Source: Kappaphycus alvarezii (Eukaryota; Rhodophyta; Florideophyceae; Gigartinales; Solieriaceae). From it: a stretch of 64,000 nucleotides of DNA. Under the pieces are notes generated by a model. The model was given only the letters and a program-made list of their open reading frames with translations. It was not told where the DNA came from and searched no databases. Below, one piece after another: positions 37,317 to 47,589 of this stretch; positions within the stretch are counted from its first letter, which is position 1; the number at the start of each line of letters is the position of its first letter. The stretch covers positions 62,001 through 126,000 of the forward strand of contig NADL03000074.1 of NCBI GenBank assembly GCA_002205965.3, given 5' to 3'. The translations under genes were made by a program, and so were the position numbers.

Positions 37317-37870
37317 TCCTCCTTCCTCTTCCCGCCCATCGCCGCCCATCGCCGCCGTCCCAACCACACATGCCTGCCTGTCGACACACAACATTTCCCA
37401 CCATCTTCCATTCTCCACACCCCACCCCTACCTACACCTTCCATCACCATGCCCATTCCCTCAACTCCCCACCCTCTTGAAATACCTTTCCCTTCCCCTC
37501 TCCATACACACATATACCTTTCCCTCCCTCCCAACCATCCATCCCCCCGTTTCCGCCTTTTGCAAACTCCTCCCCACCCACCTCTTGTCCCCAACCCATC
37601 CCCCCCCTCCCCCCAAAAAAAAATGTCCCCCCCACCCCTCCTCGTCATGCCCGAAGGCACCACAACCACAACCACAACCACCCCCACCAACACCAACACC
37701 CTCACCTCCCCTTTTCATCCACCGCCTCTCTCGTCCCACTCTCCACAACCACCCACTCCCCCCCCCACACCCATCGTCTACCCAAGGCAAAGTGCTTCAT
37801 TCTACCATCCGTCCCCCCGCCACCCCCATGTACACACACCACAACTCACCCTCCCCTCTCTCCCCCTGCT
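37317..37870 (+). repeat. long pyrimidine-rich tract
   Basis: The plus strand is dominated by C and T with very few G, including C-runs and CCACAACCA-type repeats (37660-37700). It covers the presumed 5' leader and N-terminal, Pro/Thr-rich part of gene B. The composition leaves many frames open by chance. Confidence 0.7.
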
Positions 37871-38767
37871 CGACGATGCCTTGCATGGTTCCTTTGTCTC
37901 GGACGGTCTAGAACGTCCCGTCATTCCCGTCCCGCACATCGTACGTCTCATCGATGCCCATCCCATCCATTCCGACGATGCAACTTCCGACTCCAGTTTT
38001 TATGAGCTGCGATGATCCTGCACACCCTCGAATTCCTGCCTTGCGCAAGCCAGGTCCCAGGGTTTATGATTTCGATGATGATTTTCCGAGTATTGGCGCT
38101 AGTGAGAGTACACACCCCGAGGTCAGGGGCGTCAGAGCGGGTGACGACATGTTGAAGGATCGCGAGGGTAGTGCCATTGTGCAAAGTTGGGAGGAAGTCG
38201 AGTTTGGCAGGGTGCTAGCGTCTCATTCGGCAATGGCAGTCGCGTTAGTTTTGCAAGTAGTTTGAGAAGGAGGGTCAGTTGGTGTCAGACCAGGGAGGAA
38301 AAGATGAGGATGAGGATGAAAAAGGGGGGGTTGAGGACTCGGTTGTCAGGGACTTCAGAGAGGCCAGGATGCGCAACAGTGCTGTCAGGGATCATCCCGT
38401 TTCCTCAGAGGCAACAGCAACTCGGGGAAAGGAGCGGCCGCGCGGAGGGAAAGAGCCGCACGCATGACGTGGGGTGGGGAATGGGTGGGTCTCACGGCAT
38501 GGTGGACTAGGGTGTGGAAGAAACGAGATGAGGAAGAGGAGCGCATGAGGAACAGCAGCGTCACTATGGTAAGGCGTCTAGTGGTGAGTATGGAAACTGC
38601 AAATGCTGGCGTGGTGATGGATGAAAGAAAGATGGAGGATATGCAGTTTATTAGTATGTTGGCGTTGATGACTTTATGCATAGCCCAAATCGACCTTCGC
38701 CGATGGCAAAGATGTTTTCGAGGCTGCGTCGGGGGTGAAGGATGAGGTGATTTGTGTTTTTGAGTGA
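37623..38767 (+). CDS. gene B: unrecognised acidic protein, frame broken
   Basis: The proposed start is ATG 37623 (MSPPPLLVMPEG) after an A-run. A Pro/Thr-rich N-terminus leads to LLDDALHGSFVSDGLERPV and DATSDSSFYEL. Then come RVYDFDDDFPSIGASES, DDMLKDREGSAIVQSW, VSFGNGSRVSFASSLRRR, GGKDEDEDEKGGVEDSVV and ETANAGVVMDERKMED. The likely end is ADGKDVFEAASGVKDEVI, stop near 38767. The frame changes near 38015 (+1, or two bases lost), 38210, 38282 and 38465 (each -1) and 38700 (+1, or two bases lost). Roughly 380 residues, mostly charged and probably disordered. No domain recognised. It converges with gene C, ends about 470 bases apart. A 277-codon minus-strand frame (39218-38385) is open but not protein-like. 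Confidence 0.5.
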
Positions 38768-39239
38768 GCCGGTAGTTTGATGGTACATTTGTCCAGGTTT
38801 TCTGTGTTTGTGTTTCTAGATAGGTACTGTACTGTTGTTTACTAGGATGGAGATGGGAATGGAATGGGAATGGGAATGTGGGTAGCAAAGGGGGATGGGG
38901 ATGATGAAACAGCGAGCGGGGGAGGTGTGTGGTGGAGTGCAGTGCGTGGTGACGGGGAAGACTAGGGTTTGCCAGAGTGGGCGGGCGGAGGGGGGGCTGT
39001 TCTGCAATGGCGGGAAATTGTATTGCATTGTGTAACAACCAAAAAAAAAAAAAAACAAAGAGCATCGACAAAATTTTTTCAACGAGTGGCGTTAATTTGC
39101 AGTCCTCATTTTGTTTTTTGTGCCATCGGCGCCTGGATGGAATTTGTACCGTACTGTACATTATGTTTGGGACAAACCATTTTACTAATAATGTACTGTG
39201 TACTGTTAGGGGCATCACCTCAACAAAGTTAGTTTTTGA
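38768..39239. other. convergent intergenic region between genes B and C
   Basis: Contains GTACTGTAC at 38824-38832 and 39151-39159, GGGAAT-type tandem words at 38850-38880 and an A-run at 39043-39054. No gene is apparent. Confidence 0.45.
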
Positions 39240-40812
39240 TTAAATCATTCCCTTCCGTCGGAACAATTTCCTCATCGCGTCCCGGAACGGCCGCTTCCCT
39301 CCCGGCAAAGTATTCGCGTCCGTAATAAAATCAATCCACGGATCGGCCGCCATCGACACTCGATCCAGCGCTCCCGACAACATCGATGACCGTCTCTGTA
39401 CATTCTCCGCATGTCGCTTCGCCTTTCCATCCTCATCCTTTCCTTATCCTTCCCGCTTCGTCCAAACAACCGCACCGCCGTCCATACCGCTGCTTACTTC
39501 CCGTTCCATATTCGTCCCCAATCTCATCCCGCTCCAAACCTCATCCTCATCCGTAACCACCCCCTCTTCTCCCCGAGCTGCTCAGCATCTAGATATTCAT
39601 CGTACCGATTCTTAAACTCATTCTCCGACGATGCTTTCTCACCAACCCCCCCCGTCCAACCCCTTTCCACCCTTCTCCTCCCCTTGCCTTCCCCGTCCTC
39701 GTCCCCTTTCTCACTATCATCCTGCACCATCTCTACCATGCTCACCTGCCCCGTCAACAACTCTGACGGATTCGAATACTCCCTCACCAACCTCCGCGCC
39801 CGACACCCCGTTCATCCATCGACAACGTCGCATGCGCCTTTGGCTGTTCCGATTCCTCCCTCCCATCCAAGTTCACACTATGTCCCCTTCTCCGTGCAAT
39901 CACACCTTTGCCTTTGGCAGCTTTTTAAACGACAACCCGCTCCCTCGATCCATCATCCCCGCCCTTCCCGTCCACACCCCGTCCCCGTCCTCCCGCCCCC
40001 GTCACTCTCACCCCCAAACTGGACTGCACCCGAGGTCGTCTCGACCATACCTTGGATCCCACCCACACCGGCACCGTCCTCGTCTCAAACTCCTCATCCG
40101 CGCTTTCAAACCCATCCGAGCTTCCATGCTCCGAGTCCTCCACACTTGTTATCGCCTCGTCCTCCAACACCGTCCGCGATTCAATTCCCTTACCCACTCT
40201 ATCGCTCCCACAACTACTACTGCCCATCTCATCCGACTCGGTATAATCCACGTCAACATGCGCCCCTTGATATCCGTCCAACTCTGTATCATCACTACCA
40301 TACTCCGGCGGCGAGTGTGTACTCGGTGTGTCATCGTCCAGCACCTCAACAGTCTCCTGTCTGTGGAAACTATCCACGTCCTCCTGACTGTCAAAATCGT
40401 CCACATGTTCCACCCCGTCAATATTGTCCAAGTCCCCCTCGCTCACATCCTCAATCGGCTGAATTGAGTCCAAGCTATCCATGCTTGCCGACCCCGACAT
40501 CAACTCGCTGCCTGTTGCAGAGCTTGTCCACTGGTCAAGCTTCCGTCACTGCACGACTCGGGTTGACTAGTGATATCAGAGACACTGGTCTCGCGCCTGG
40601 CGTGTGTGTCATGTTGATCCGTTTCGGGTATGGGAGTGTCGTGTTGAGTGGGGTCCCGGTGGATGCTGGGCGCAGAGTCCGTATGGGGTGTCTGTGCCGC
40701 TTGTGCGACCGAGGCGGGAACGACGGCGTGTAATGCATCGGCATCTCCAAACTCTGCGACTTCTACCGCTCTCGGGCTGTCTAATGTGACATTGGCTTCT
40801 GGTTGGTGATTT

Positions 40813-40847
<35 letters not shown>

Positions 40848-41085
40848 TTGTTGTGAGTGTTGTGGTGGTGATTTGGGTTTGGGTTTGTCGGAGGGTGCGA
40901 GTGAGCCTGTTGAACAGCGCGTTCCAGACGATCGCGGAGTTTTTTTACCTGGCCATTTTCAATCTGTTGCGATGTGGCGAGGGTTGAGGGATGGTGGATG
41001 AGGATGGGGAAGGGGAGGTTGAGGGTGGGTGAGATGTGGCACTTGCGGCGGCTTCGTAACGGGCGGCGAGGGCTTTGACTTGCAT
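39240..41085 (-). CDS. gene C: unrecognised acidic, Ser/Asn-rich protein, frame broken
   Basis: Start ATG 41085 (MQVKALAARYEAAASA), stop TAA 39240-39242, about 615 residues. Order: short helical N-terminus; Ser/Pro linker; possible coiled coil QQIENGQVKKLRDRLERAVQ; His/Asn/Ser run from CAG-type repeats (40818-40853); ANVTLDSPRAVEVAEFGDAD; a long acidic part (MDSLDSIQPIEDVSEGDLDN and on); LVREYSNPSELLTGQVSMVE; YDEYLDAEQLGEKRG; and a basic C-terminus with AADPWIDFITDANTLPGGK and FRDAMRKLFRRKG. Five successive frame changes (near 41010, 40803, 40500, 39793 and 39550) are all back-steps of one base. Two in-frame TAA remain, near 39925 and 39440. The well-formed C-terminus argues for a real gene. 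No family recognised; a scaffold or regulatory protein is possible. Confidence 0.6.
40818..40853. repeat. CTG/CAG trinucleotide repeat
   Basis: Imperfect CTG repeat on the plus strand with TTG interruptions. In the frame used by gene C it encodes a Ser/Asn run. Such tracts are prone to length variation. Confidence 0.85.
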
Positions 41086-42912
41086 TGGGTGAGGGGTGAG
41101 GGGTGAGGGGTTGGATGAGGGAAGGTGAGGGGGGGGGGTGCTTGGGAGGGACAGTGGGAGGTGAAGAGGGTGTGGATAAATGGTCGGGTGGAGGAGCGAA
41201 GAAGAATGGGATGAGGAATGAGTGGGAAAGGGACAAGTATCGTTAAGAGGGGGGATTCTGTGGCCCCATTTTTTGTCATGCGATTACGGGGTCATGAGAC
41301 GGTTGCATGTGGGACTACGTGGCACATCGATTCTCTTTGGCAATTCACAAACGTCCGTATCTCGTTAATGTATCGTCATTTTACAAACCCTCCACTTCAA
41401 TTTTCAAAATGCCACCTCCCATGGCACCTTAACCCTTACAGTCTCGTTGCCTCCTCTACCGCTGTCCCGTCGGCTCCTACTGCTGCTACTCCAACTCTCT
41501 GACCAAGGTAACTGGTGAGGTGAGGCAAGCTCCACTGCAACATCTCGATTCCTTCCCTGACAGCCGACTTGAGAAAATTACGCTAAAGCCGCTAACCGTA
41601 ACACCTTGTTAATTTGCCAATTATTACACCCCGGTCAAAAATTGAGCATAATTGCTCTATGCGCAAACATTGTGATAAAACTATACACAATAGTTCCCCC
41701 GTCAGGCTCCGACTACAGGCAGTTGCTCGGAACTAATATCTTAAACTCATTCTATCGCAAACCTCTAGTGCCTTTCGGCGACCTGAGACACTCCTACCTG
41801 ATACCGTGCAATCGTTGCTGCACATGCATGCACCACATCAGACTTGAACCACCTTCTGACAAGGTTGAGAGATGTTTTCCTAGTACATCACTGCACTCGC
41901 AGTTTACATGTTCAGACCTCACGGGTCAAATACCTTCCTCGAAAGTTGATGCAGCGTCCTCATTCGAAACCTAAATTTCCCTAAATTCATCTCAAAACTT
42001 TCCGCGCTTTGACGATGAACCGAGACATCCTAAAAGGTCTTCAAAAGTCTTCAGATCCAAATGCTCTTGCATTCCTCCGCGCATATACCAATACGCGATA
42101 AGAGTCGGATATCAGAAATCAAGTGACCCCGTCAGACAGCCCGAGAAGAACGATGTACCTCCCACCAATCATTCCTGGTCACAGCATGCGCAGCACTTAC
42201 CAAACTCTGCATCCGCTGGTTTGCTTTTCATAGTACATATTCAAAATTTCCTCGCAGCTAACAGCTCCGCTTCCTCAGTCATTACCGTGCAATTCGCTTT
42301 CGTATTGACGTTTATTTCGGCCATTTGCCTCGTTCGTGGAGACGCCATTTAAATACCGGGGGGGGGTGAATTTCATTCACTGAAGGAAATTACCTGCGAA
42401 AGAACGTAGACTTGCAGAGAGAATGTGCAGTAGCTGACATGGGGGGGATTTTTGAGACATCGAATTGACTATGCTCCTGGATACAGGGAGCAGCCTCTAA
42501 TCGGAATAGGGCAGAGGAACAAGATGAATTCGCCAAAAGCCTACGCCGAGCGAGGAGGGCAGAAGTTTACCGGACATGACGACTTCTGGGCCCTGGCGAA
42601 TTGCTCCTTGCCCATTTCGTTGTTCCCTAGTGTCGGTGGCCGCTCGATTGACGATTCCCGCCCCCTCCTTCGCCCCTTAAAACTCTTGATCTCACGCCTT
42701 GTGCAACATCCTGTGCTTCGCAACCCAAGGAATATTATACAGACGTGCGCCAATATTCCATTACCAAAGTAGTAATTCGATTCCAAGACCGCTCCGCATT
42801 CGACATACAGCTCTCAACGACGTTTGATCATTCACCTCACAAGTTCTTTCGCACCGCCAAACAAACCTTTTCACTGATAGGCCCACAGAAGACAATTTCG
42901 CTTACACCGAAT

Positions 42913-42950
42913 TTATCTTCCAAGAGCAAAAATACCCAAAACTTCCCCCC
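42913..42950. repeat. dispersed repeat R2, short diverged copy
   Basis: TCTTCCAAGAGCAAAAATAC followed by CCAAAACTTCCCCCC aligns with the R2 core at 5877-5908 and 7886-7916. Confidence 0.5.
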
Positions 42951-43663
42951 TTAATTTTAAATGATACTTCCTTCTACTGTGAGTCACGATCCCGCACCGA
43001 TACTTTCTTCCGTCTTGCATACTAAAACTTTTGATTCTAGCCATCTGTTGTCTCCCAAATACGCCACCGAGCTGTTAGGAGTAAACTGGCGCTGACGGAA
43101 CACCCAGGGCTCACTGCGTAACAATGTCTCTATTACACAGTGGTGTAACAGAGAAACTGTATCGTCTTGAATGGTTTTAGAAATTTGATTTCCTTCAATG
43201 TTTTTATTTGACGTGGAGCCCCGCGTCATCGTTTTATTCACGTAGTTATATTCTAGATAGTACAATTCTACAGTTACACTCTACTTTCTAGTAAGTTCTA
43301 CTGAGCTAAAAGAGTATAGAATTTCTAGAATAGAGTTACCGTACTGTATATAAGAGGGGGGCTCATCTGGATTCTTGTGGGAATCCAGGTACACTCCATA
43401 CACCCTTTGCCCCCAACTTTCTGAAACCCATTACCAGCGCCTCTATCGTTCCTTTAGCAGCGCCCGGCTACCTCCCTCTCTGTTTCACACTGTCTTAATA
43501 CCGACTTTCATGCAACAAAAGAGCTGCTGTAATCTAGCTGTGGAAAACAGGGAAGGGGGAAGAGGACGAGGGACTGAGAGTGTACGAGTCTTCTTAGAGA
43601 TCAAGCATTGGCAGGCTTTTCCATGTATTCCCCGTAGCTGACTTGAGCCGACACTTATCAGAG

Positions 43664-43706
43664 GTCGAATATATTTTCCAACAGGAAAAACACCCAAGAC
43701 TTTCCC
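43664..43706. repeat. dispersed repeat R2, short diverged copy
   Basis: TCGAATATATTTTCCAACAG followed by GAAAAACACCCAAGACTTTCCC aligns with R2, including the TCGGATAT-type lead-in seen in copies 1 and 2. Confidence 0.5.
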
Positions 43707-46700
43707 TTCTCACAAGTGCGAAGTTGAATAACAATTGAAGTTGAAGCCAAACTTACCACTATTCGTCCCTCCGCATGAAGTTATATTCTTGAACTTTCCC
43801 GGATGGAGCACGTCACTTAGCTTTACATAATTTCTGAGTTAAAGTCTCAACAACCCATGACAGATGTCTTCAAAATGTGAAAAATGAAATCGCATGAACG
43901 AAGAGTGCTGAAGTGAAATAACTTTTCGTGAGTGATTATCTTAGTATTCTTCCTACTGGCCCCACCCTGTCGGCTAATGTCAAGTGGACTCTGCTGAATA
44001 CTTTTTTCTCTAGTATTTTTAAACGTATATCACCGAACGGTTTATCGACACTGTTGCGCCCGATATACTTTATGCATCGAAAGTATTTACTTAGATTTCC
44101 CCAAAGCTTTGCGCAAACCTTCACTATACTCCTCTGGATCATTTTTTCATTTATGTATTGTTCGATTTTCTCCATTTTCACGCCAAATTTTGTGAACAAT
44201 CCACATTTGCGGCCATATAATATTTTAAAGAAGTCATCAAACTTGGCATTATTTTCAAATATTTTAGTAGCTCTAGGTGAGGAAATATTTTGTCCTTGCT
44301 AAGGTTTTCTCTGCATTGCATCTCTCTGTTGGCCAAAAGCTACCTCGAGTGAAATATGAATTTTAAGTGATTTTTTGCTGATTAGACAGAAAGGCGTGAA
44401 ATTGAGCAATTTGACTTGAACTGATGCCAAAACCTATTGTTTCATACAAAGTAGTTTATTTGCTCAGCTTAAAATATTTCAATATGCATAAATAGAACTA
44501 AAATGTGGTTCACAAACTTGTACATGGAAGCACCGAGAATCACGGCCAATTCTGTCATCAATTCTTACCTGAGTTTAAACGATTATAATTACTTCCATTA
44601 TTTTGGAGTGCTCACCAAAATAAAATGAATAAATTTCTACTATTGCGTTCAAATAGGGTCTTCTGTCCTTTTTCATTTTTGTTCCTTCTATATTAAACCC
44701 CGAAACTATTTTCTCTATAAACATGGTGTACATATTAAAAACATTTTAATTTTACTGCAGCAGATATTTTGGGAAATATGTCTGTTTTCCTACTTCAAAA
44801 TGGAAAAAAGCTATGAACTTACTGCTCATCTTCGAGAATGAATTTCGAAATCTTCTCGCCCTTACTCCGTTGCACCACTGCGTAACGGAATAAATATTAC
44901 ATTTGAAGGATAAAGACTCGTGATTTAGATTTATTTACTGATTTTTCCTGTACCAGTCTAACATCACTCTATACTAACTATGAAATTGTTATACTACACG
45001 TATATGCCTTCCTACAGAATTCTCTGCCGAAAGAAAAAGTAAATTGTCTCTACCACTAATTCCGTCTCACTAACTCCTTAAGATACATAGATAATATCGC
45101 AGCCAGCCCTATGCCAAAAAAATTATTTGACCTTACATTGTTTTATTTTGAAAACATTGAAGCATAGGGCGTTGCAAGTGGTGAATCAGAAGTATATGTA
45201 AAAAGGGAGTTGTAATGGAGTTAAAGTACGGGAGATGAAAAACTTTGCGAATAAAAGGACGAGTGGCCGTCTAGTGATATAATATTCTTTTTTTGAATTC
45301 CATAGACCATCTATTCAACTTTCAGGGTTCTATTTTTAATACCAAACTTATATCTTTTTGATTTAGATCCAAGTAAATCAGTAAAAATTATAGAATAAAA
45401 TTATATAGAAATTTATAGAAAGAATGTATGGAAGAGTGTTTTCGAAATCAACATCCGATGTAACGTTGCGCAACTAGTTGTGTGATCCAAAATATATGTC
45501 TAACTAAAGCCCTATTAAGTGTGAAACTCAGAAAATGGTCCCATAATTTCCACGTAGTCAACGATAAAACCAGTTCACTATAATCGCCGCCAAATTGATC
45601 CCAATTTTTGCCTTTCCGACTATCATCTCTTTCATTAAGATTTGCTGTATCTTTACTTCAGAAAAATAAATTCTATGACTTCATCCAGGGTTTTATGTGT
45701 AAAACTTATTAAACTTTAAGGGAAGCCACGACGACTTAAAGCCTTGAAGTTCCGGAATGGATAAGAATGATATTTATCGTGCTCCGAACTAGATATCTCA
45801 CAAGACACAAAGATTCAGCCATTCACAGTATGGAGGTGGGATATTGGATGTCCAAGCATCTGAAAATAAAGGATCATATATGAGGACTGCGATAACCAGA
45901 ACGGCCTGGAATCGTTTTTGGTTTCATTTGTACAATATTTTATTCTTAGTACGATCTGGAATGACTATTGATTCCATTTCTATGGTACTGAATGACTTTT
46001 AGTCTATTTTATTCGTTGCTACCATCTTTCCAACGTGAAGGAAAATGTAGAGTGACCTTATTGAGCGTATTTCAATAAGATTTTAGTACGGTGAGATCTT
46101 ATTTCTTTAATGAGTCTGCGATTTTGATCGGTTCATAAATCGATTTGATTATCCCAGTCTCTCCACTTTCAAAGCTTTTCTTGTTACTTCTGAAGTCTAC
46201 CTGAAAAGATAATCGTTACCCTCAGTAAGCTTGTTTTCAGCGTTTCACAGTCTTTTAGAATCTACATACAGTACATGATTTACTGGTGTTCTCGGAAACA
46301 TCATATTGATTGCCATTTTTGAGATAAAATATCCTATCTTAAGATGTCGCGACAGCCAAGATCTCAGAACTATGTGATTGATGACTTACTGTATTTTTTC
46401 TTGTGTGAATTGCTCAGAGTACGATTCAAATACTTCTTTCACGTTCCTCATCTGACTATTATGCCAGTGATAAATTAAATTTGCCCACAGTCATTTTTTT
46501 ATGGTACGATGCGTCTGAAAATGTACATAAGCAAACATCCGCATTATTTGTTACTTGCGTTGAATAATGGAGAGTGTATTCTTTTCAATTCGGATTTTGT
46601 TTGGTTAGTGTAGACAAAGTGCTTTACCGACAATCATGAAAGTATTTGCTGGATTAAATATACCACAAAAAATGTCCATGGGTGTACTGTTGGCTGAATA

Positions 46701-47589
46701 CAGCATATTCTCATCCAATGCTCGATACTGGTGTATCTTTTGCAGTTACTTATGATGCCCAATCTTTGAGAGTTGTGTACGAGAGACGAATTAATTTATC
46801 CTGTTGCAGTAAGCCTTATTTGAATATATGATATTTCCATTTCTCTACACCAATATTTGGCAACCTCCAAAGTTGTATCTTTGCCCTTAGTAGATCAATC
46901 AAATCTCGATCCACTGGCTAATTCCACCATATAATAGGTCTAACTCCTTACTTTCTGCTTTCATAAATTCATCTGTGAGTTTTGCAGCTAGAATGGCCAT
47001 TTTCCCTTCCTCTTTGAGCTTGAAGTAGAGTTAACTGATCCTGACCACCCTTTGTAATCCTGTATCCTTCATTATCTATTACTAATCCTTTAAAATACAG
47101 AGCGTATCCTCCTCTATGATACTCTACGTTAAATTTCGTAGTTTCTATATCAAAAACTTACGGCACAGATTAGCCTGGTGCCCGCTCCTTTAGTGTTCTA
47201 AATAATCTCGTGTAGTGGACAAGATTTACAGGAACGCACTATTAAACTCTGATCTACGCACCTCAAAATGTAGGATTGGAACCAAAGAGAGCAGTAATAG
47301 GATGATTTGAGCTTCTCGATTATTGCATATTTATGTATGTTTACTTTCTAGACTTCTTCGTTGTTTTGGAGACATGTAATTTACTTCAGCTTCATTCTGT
47401 TCGATTCGCCTCTCTTTAAAATATATAATACTTGAGAAGGGATAACACTTGCGTTCTCAGAAATTTCAGCTTCTTCTACTTCTAAAAATGATTATTCCCA
47501 AATATCTTTGAATTCCACGTCAAAAGTCTGCTCTTATATAAAAGATGGTGCGAATTAGATATCCCGTTTTGCGACTTGTCTGAATCCGA

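Larger units (their letters stand above)
41086..47589. other. upstream of gene C, then AT-rich region without recognisable genes
   Basis: 41.1-43.7 kb is moderately GC-rich with frames of up to 122 codons (41606-41974, 42452-42772) that I cannot assign. It holds two R2-like fragments and a GTACTGTATATAAG box at 43341. From 43.7 to 47.6 kb it is AT-rich and only one frame exceeds 100 codons (43928-44302), with no motif. Confidence 0.45.

Noticed and set aside
36828..37790. Several overlapping minus-strand frames of 100-196 codons, Gly/Val/Trp- or His/Pro-rich
   Set aside because: Products of the strand-biased composition; all three frames are open over the same stretch.
38385..39218. 277-codon minus-strand frame
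   Set aside because: Runs through the gene B antisense and the intergenic A/T tract with no motif; composition (His/Pro/Phe runs) points to chance.
39411..40733. 440-codon plus-strand frame, longest in the window
   Set aside because: Its Pro/His/Ser-rich product is what the C-rich strand gives in any open frame; the opposite strand holds gene C with structured order and a good C-terminus.
42477..42497. LDTGSS on the plus strand, like an aspartic protease active site
   Set aside because: A stop follows two codons later and no flanking protease or gag sequence is present; a chance match is likely.
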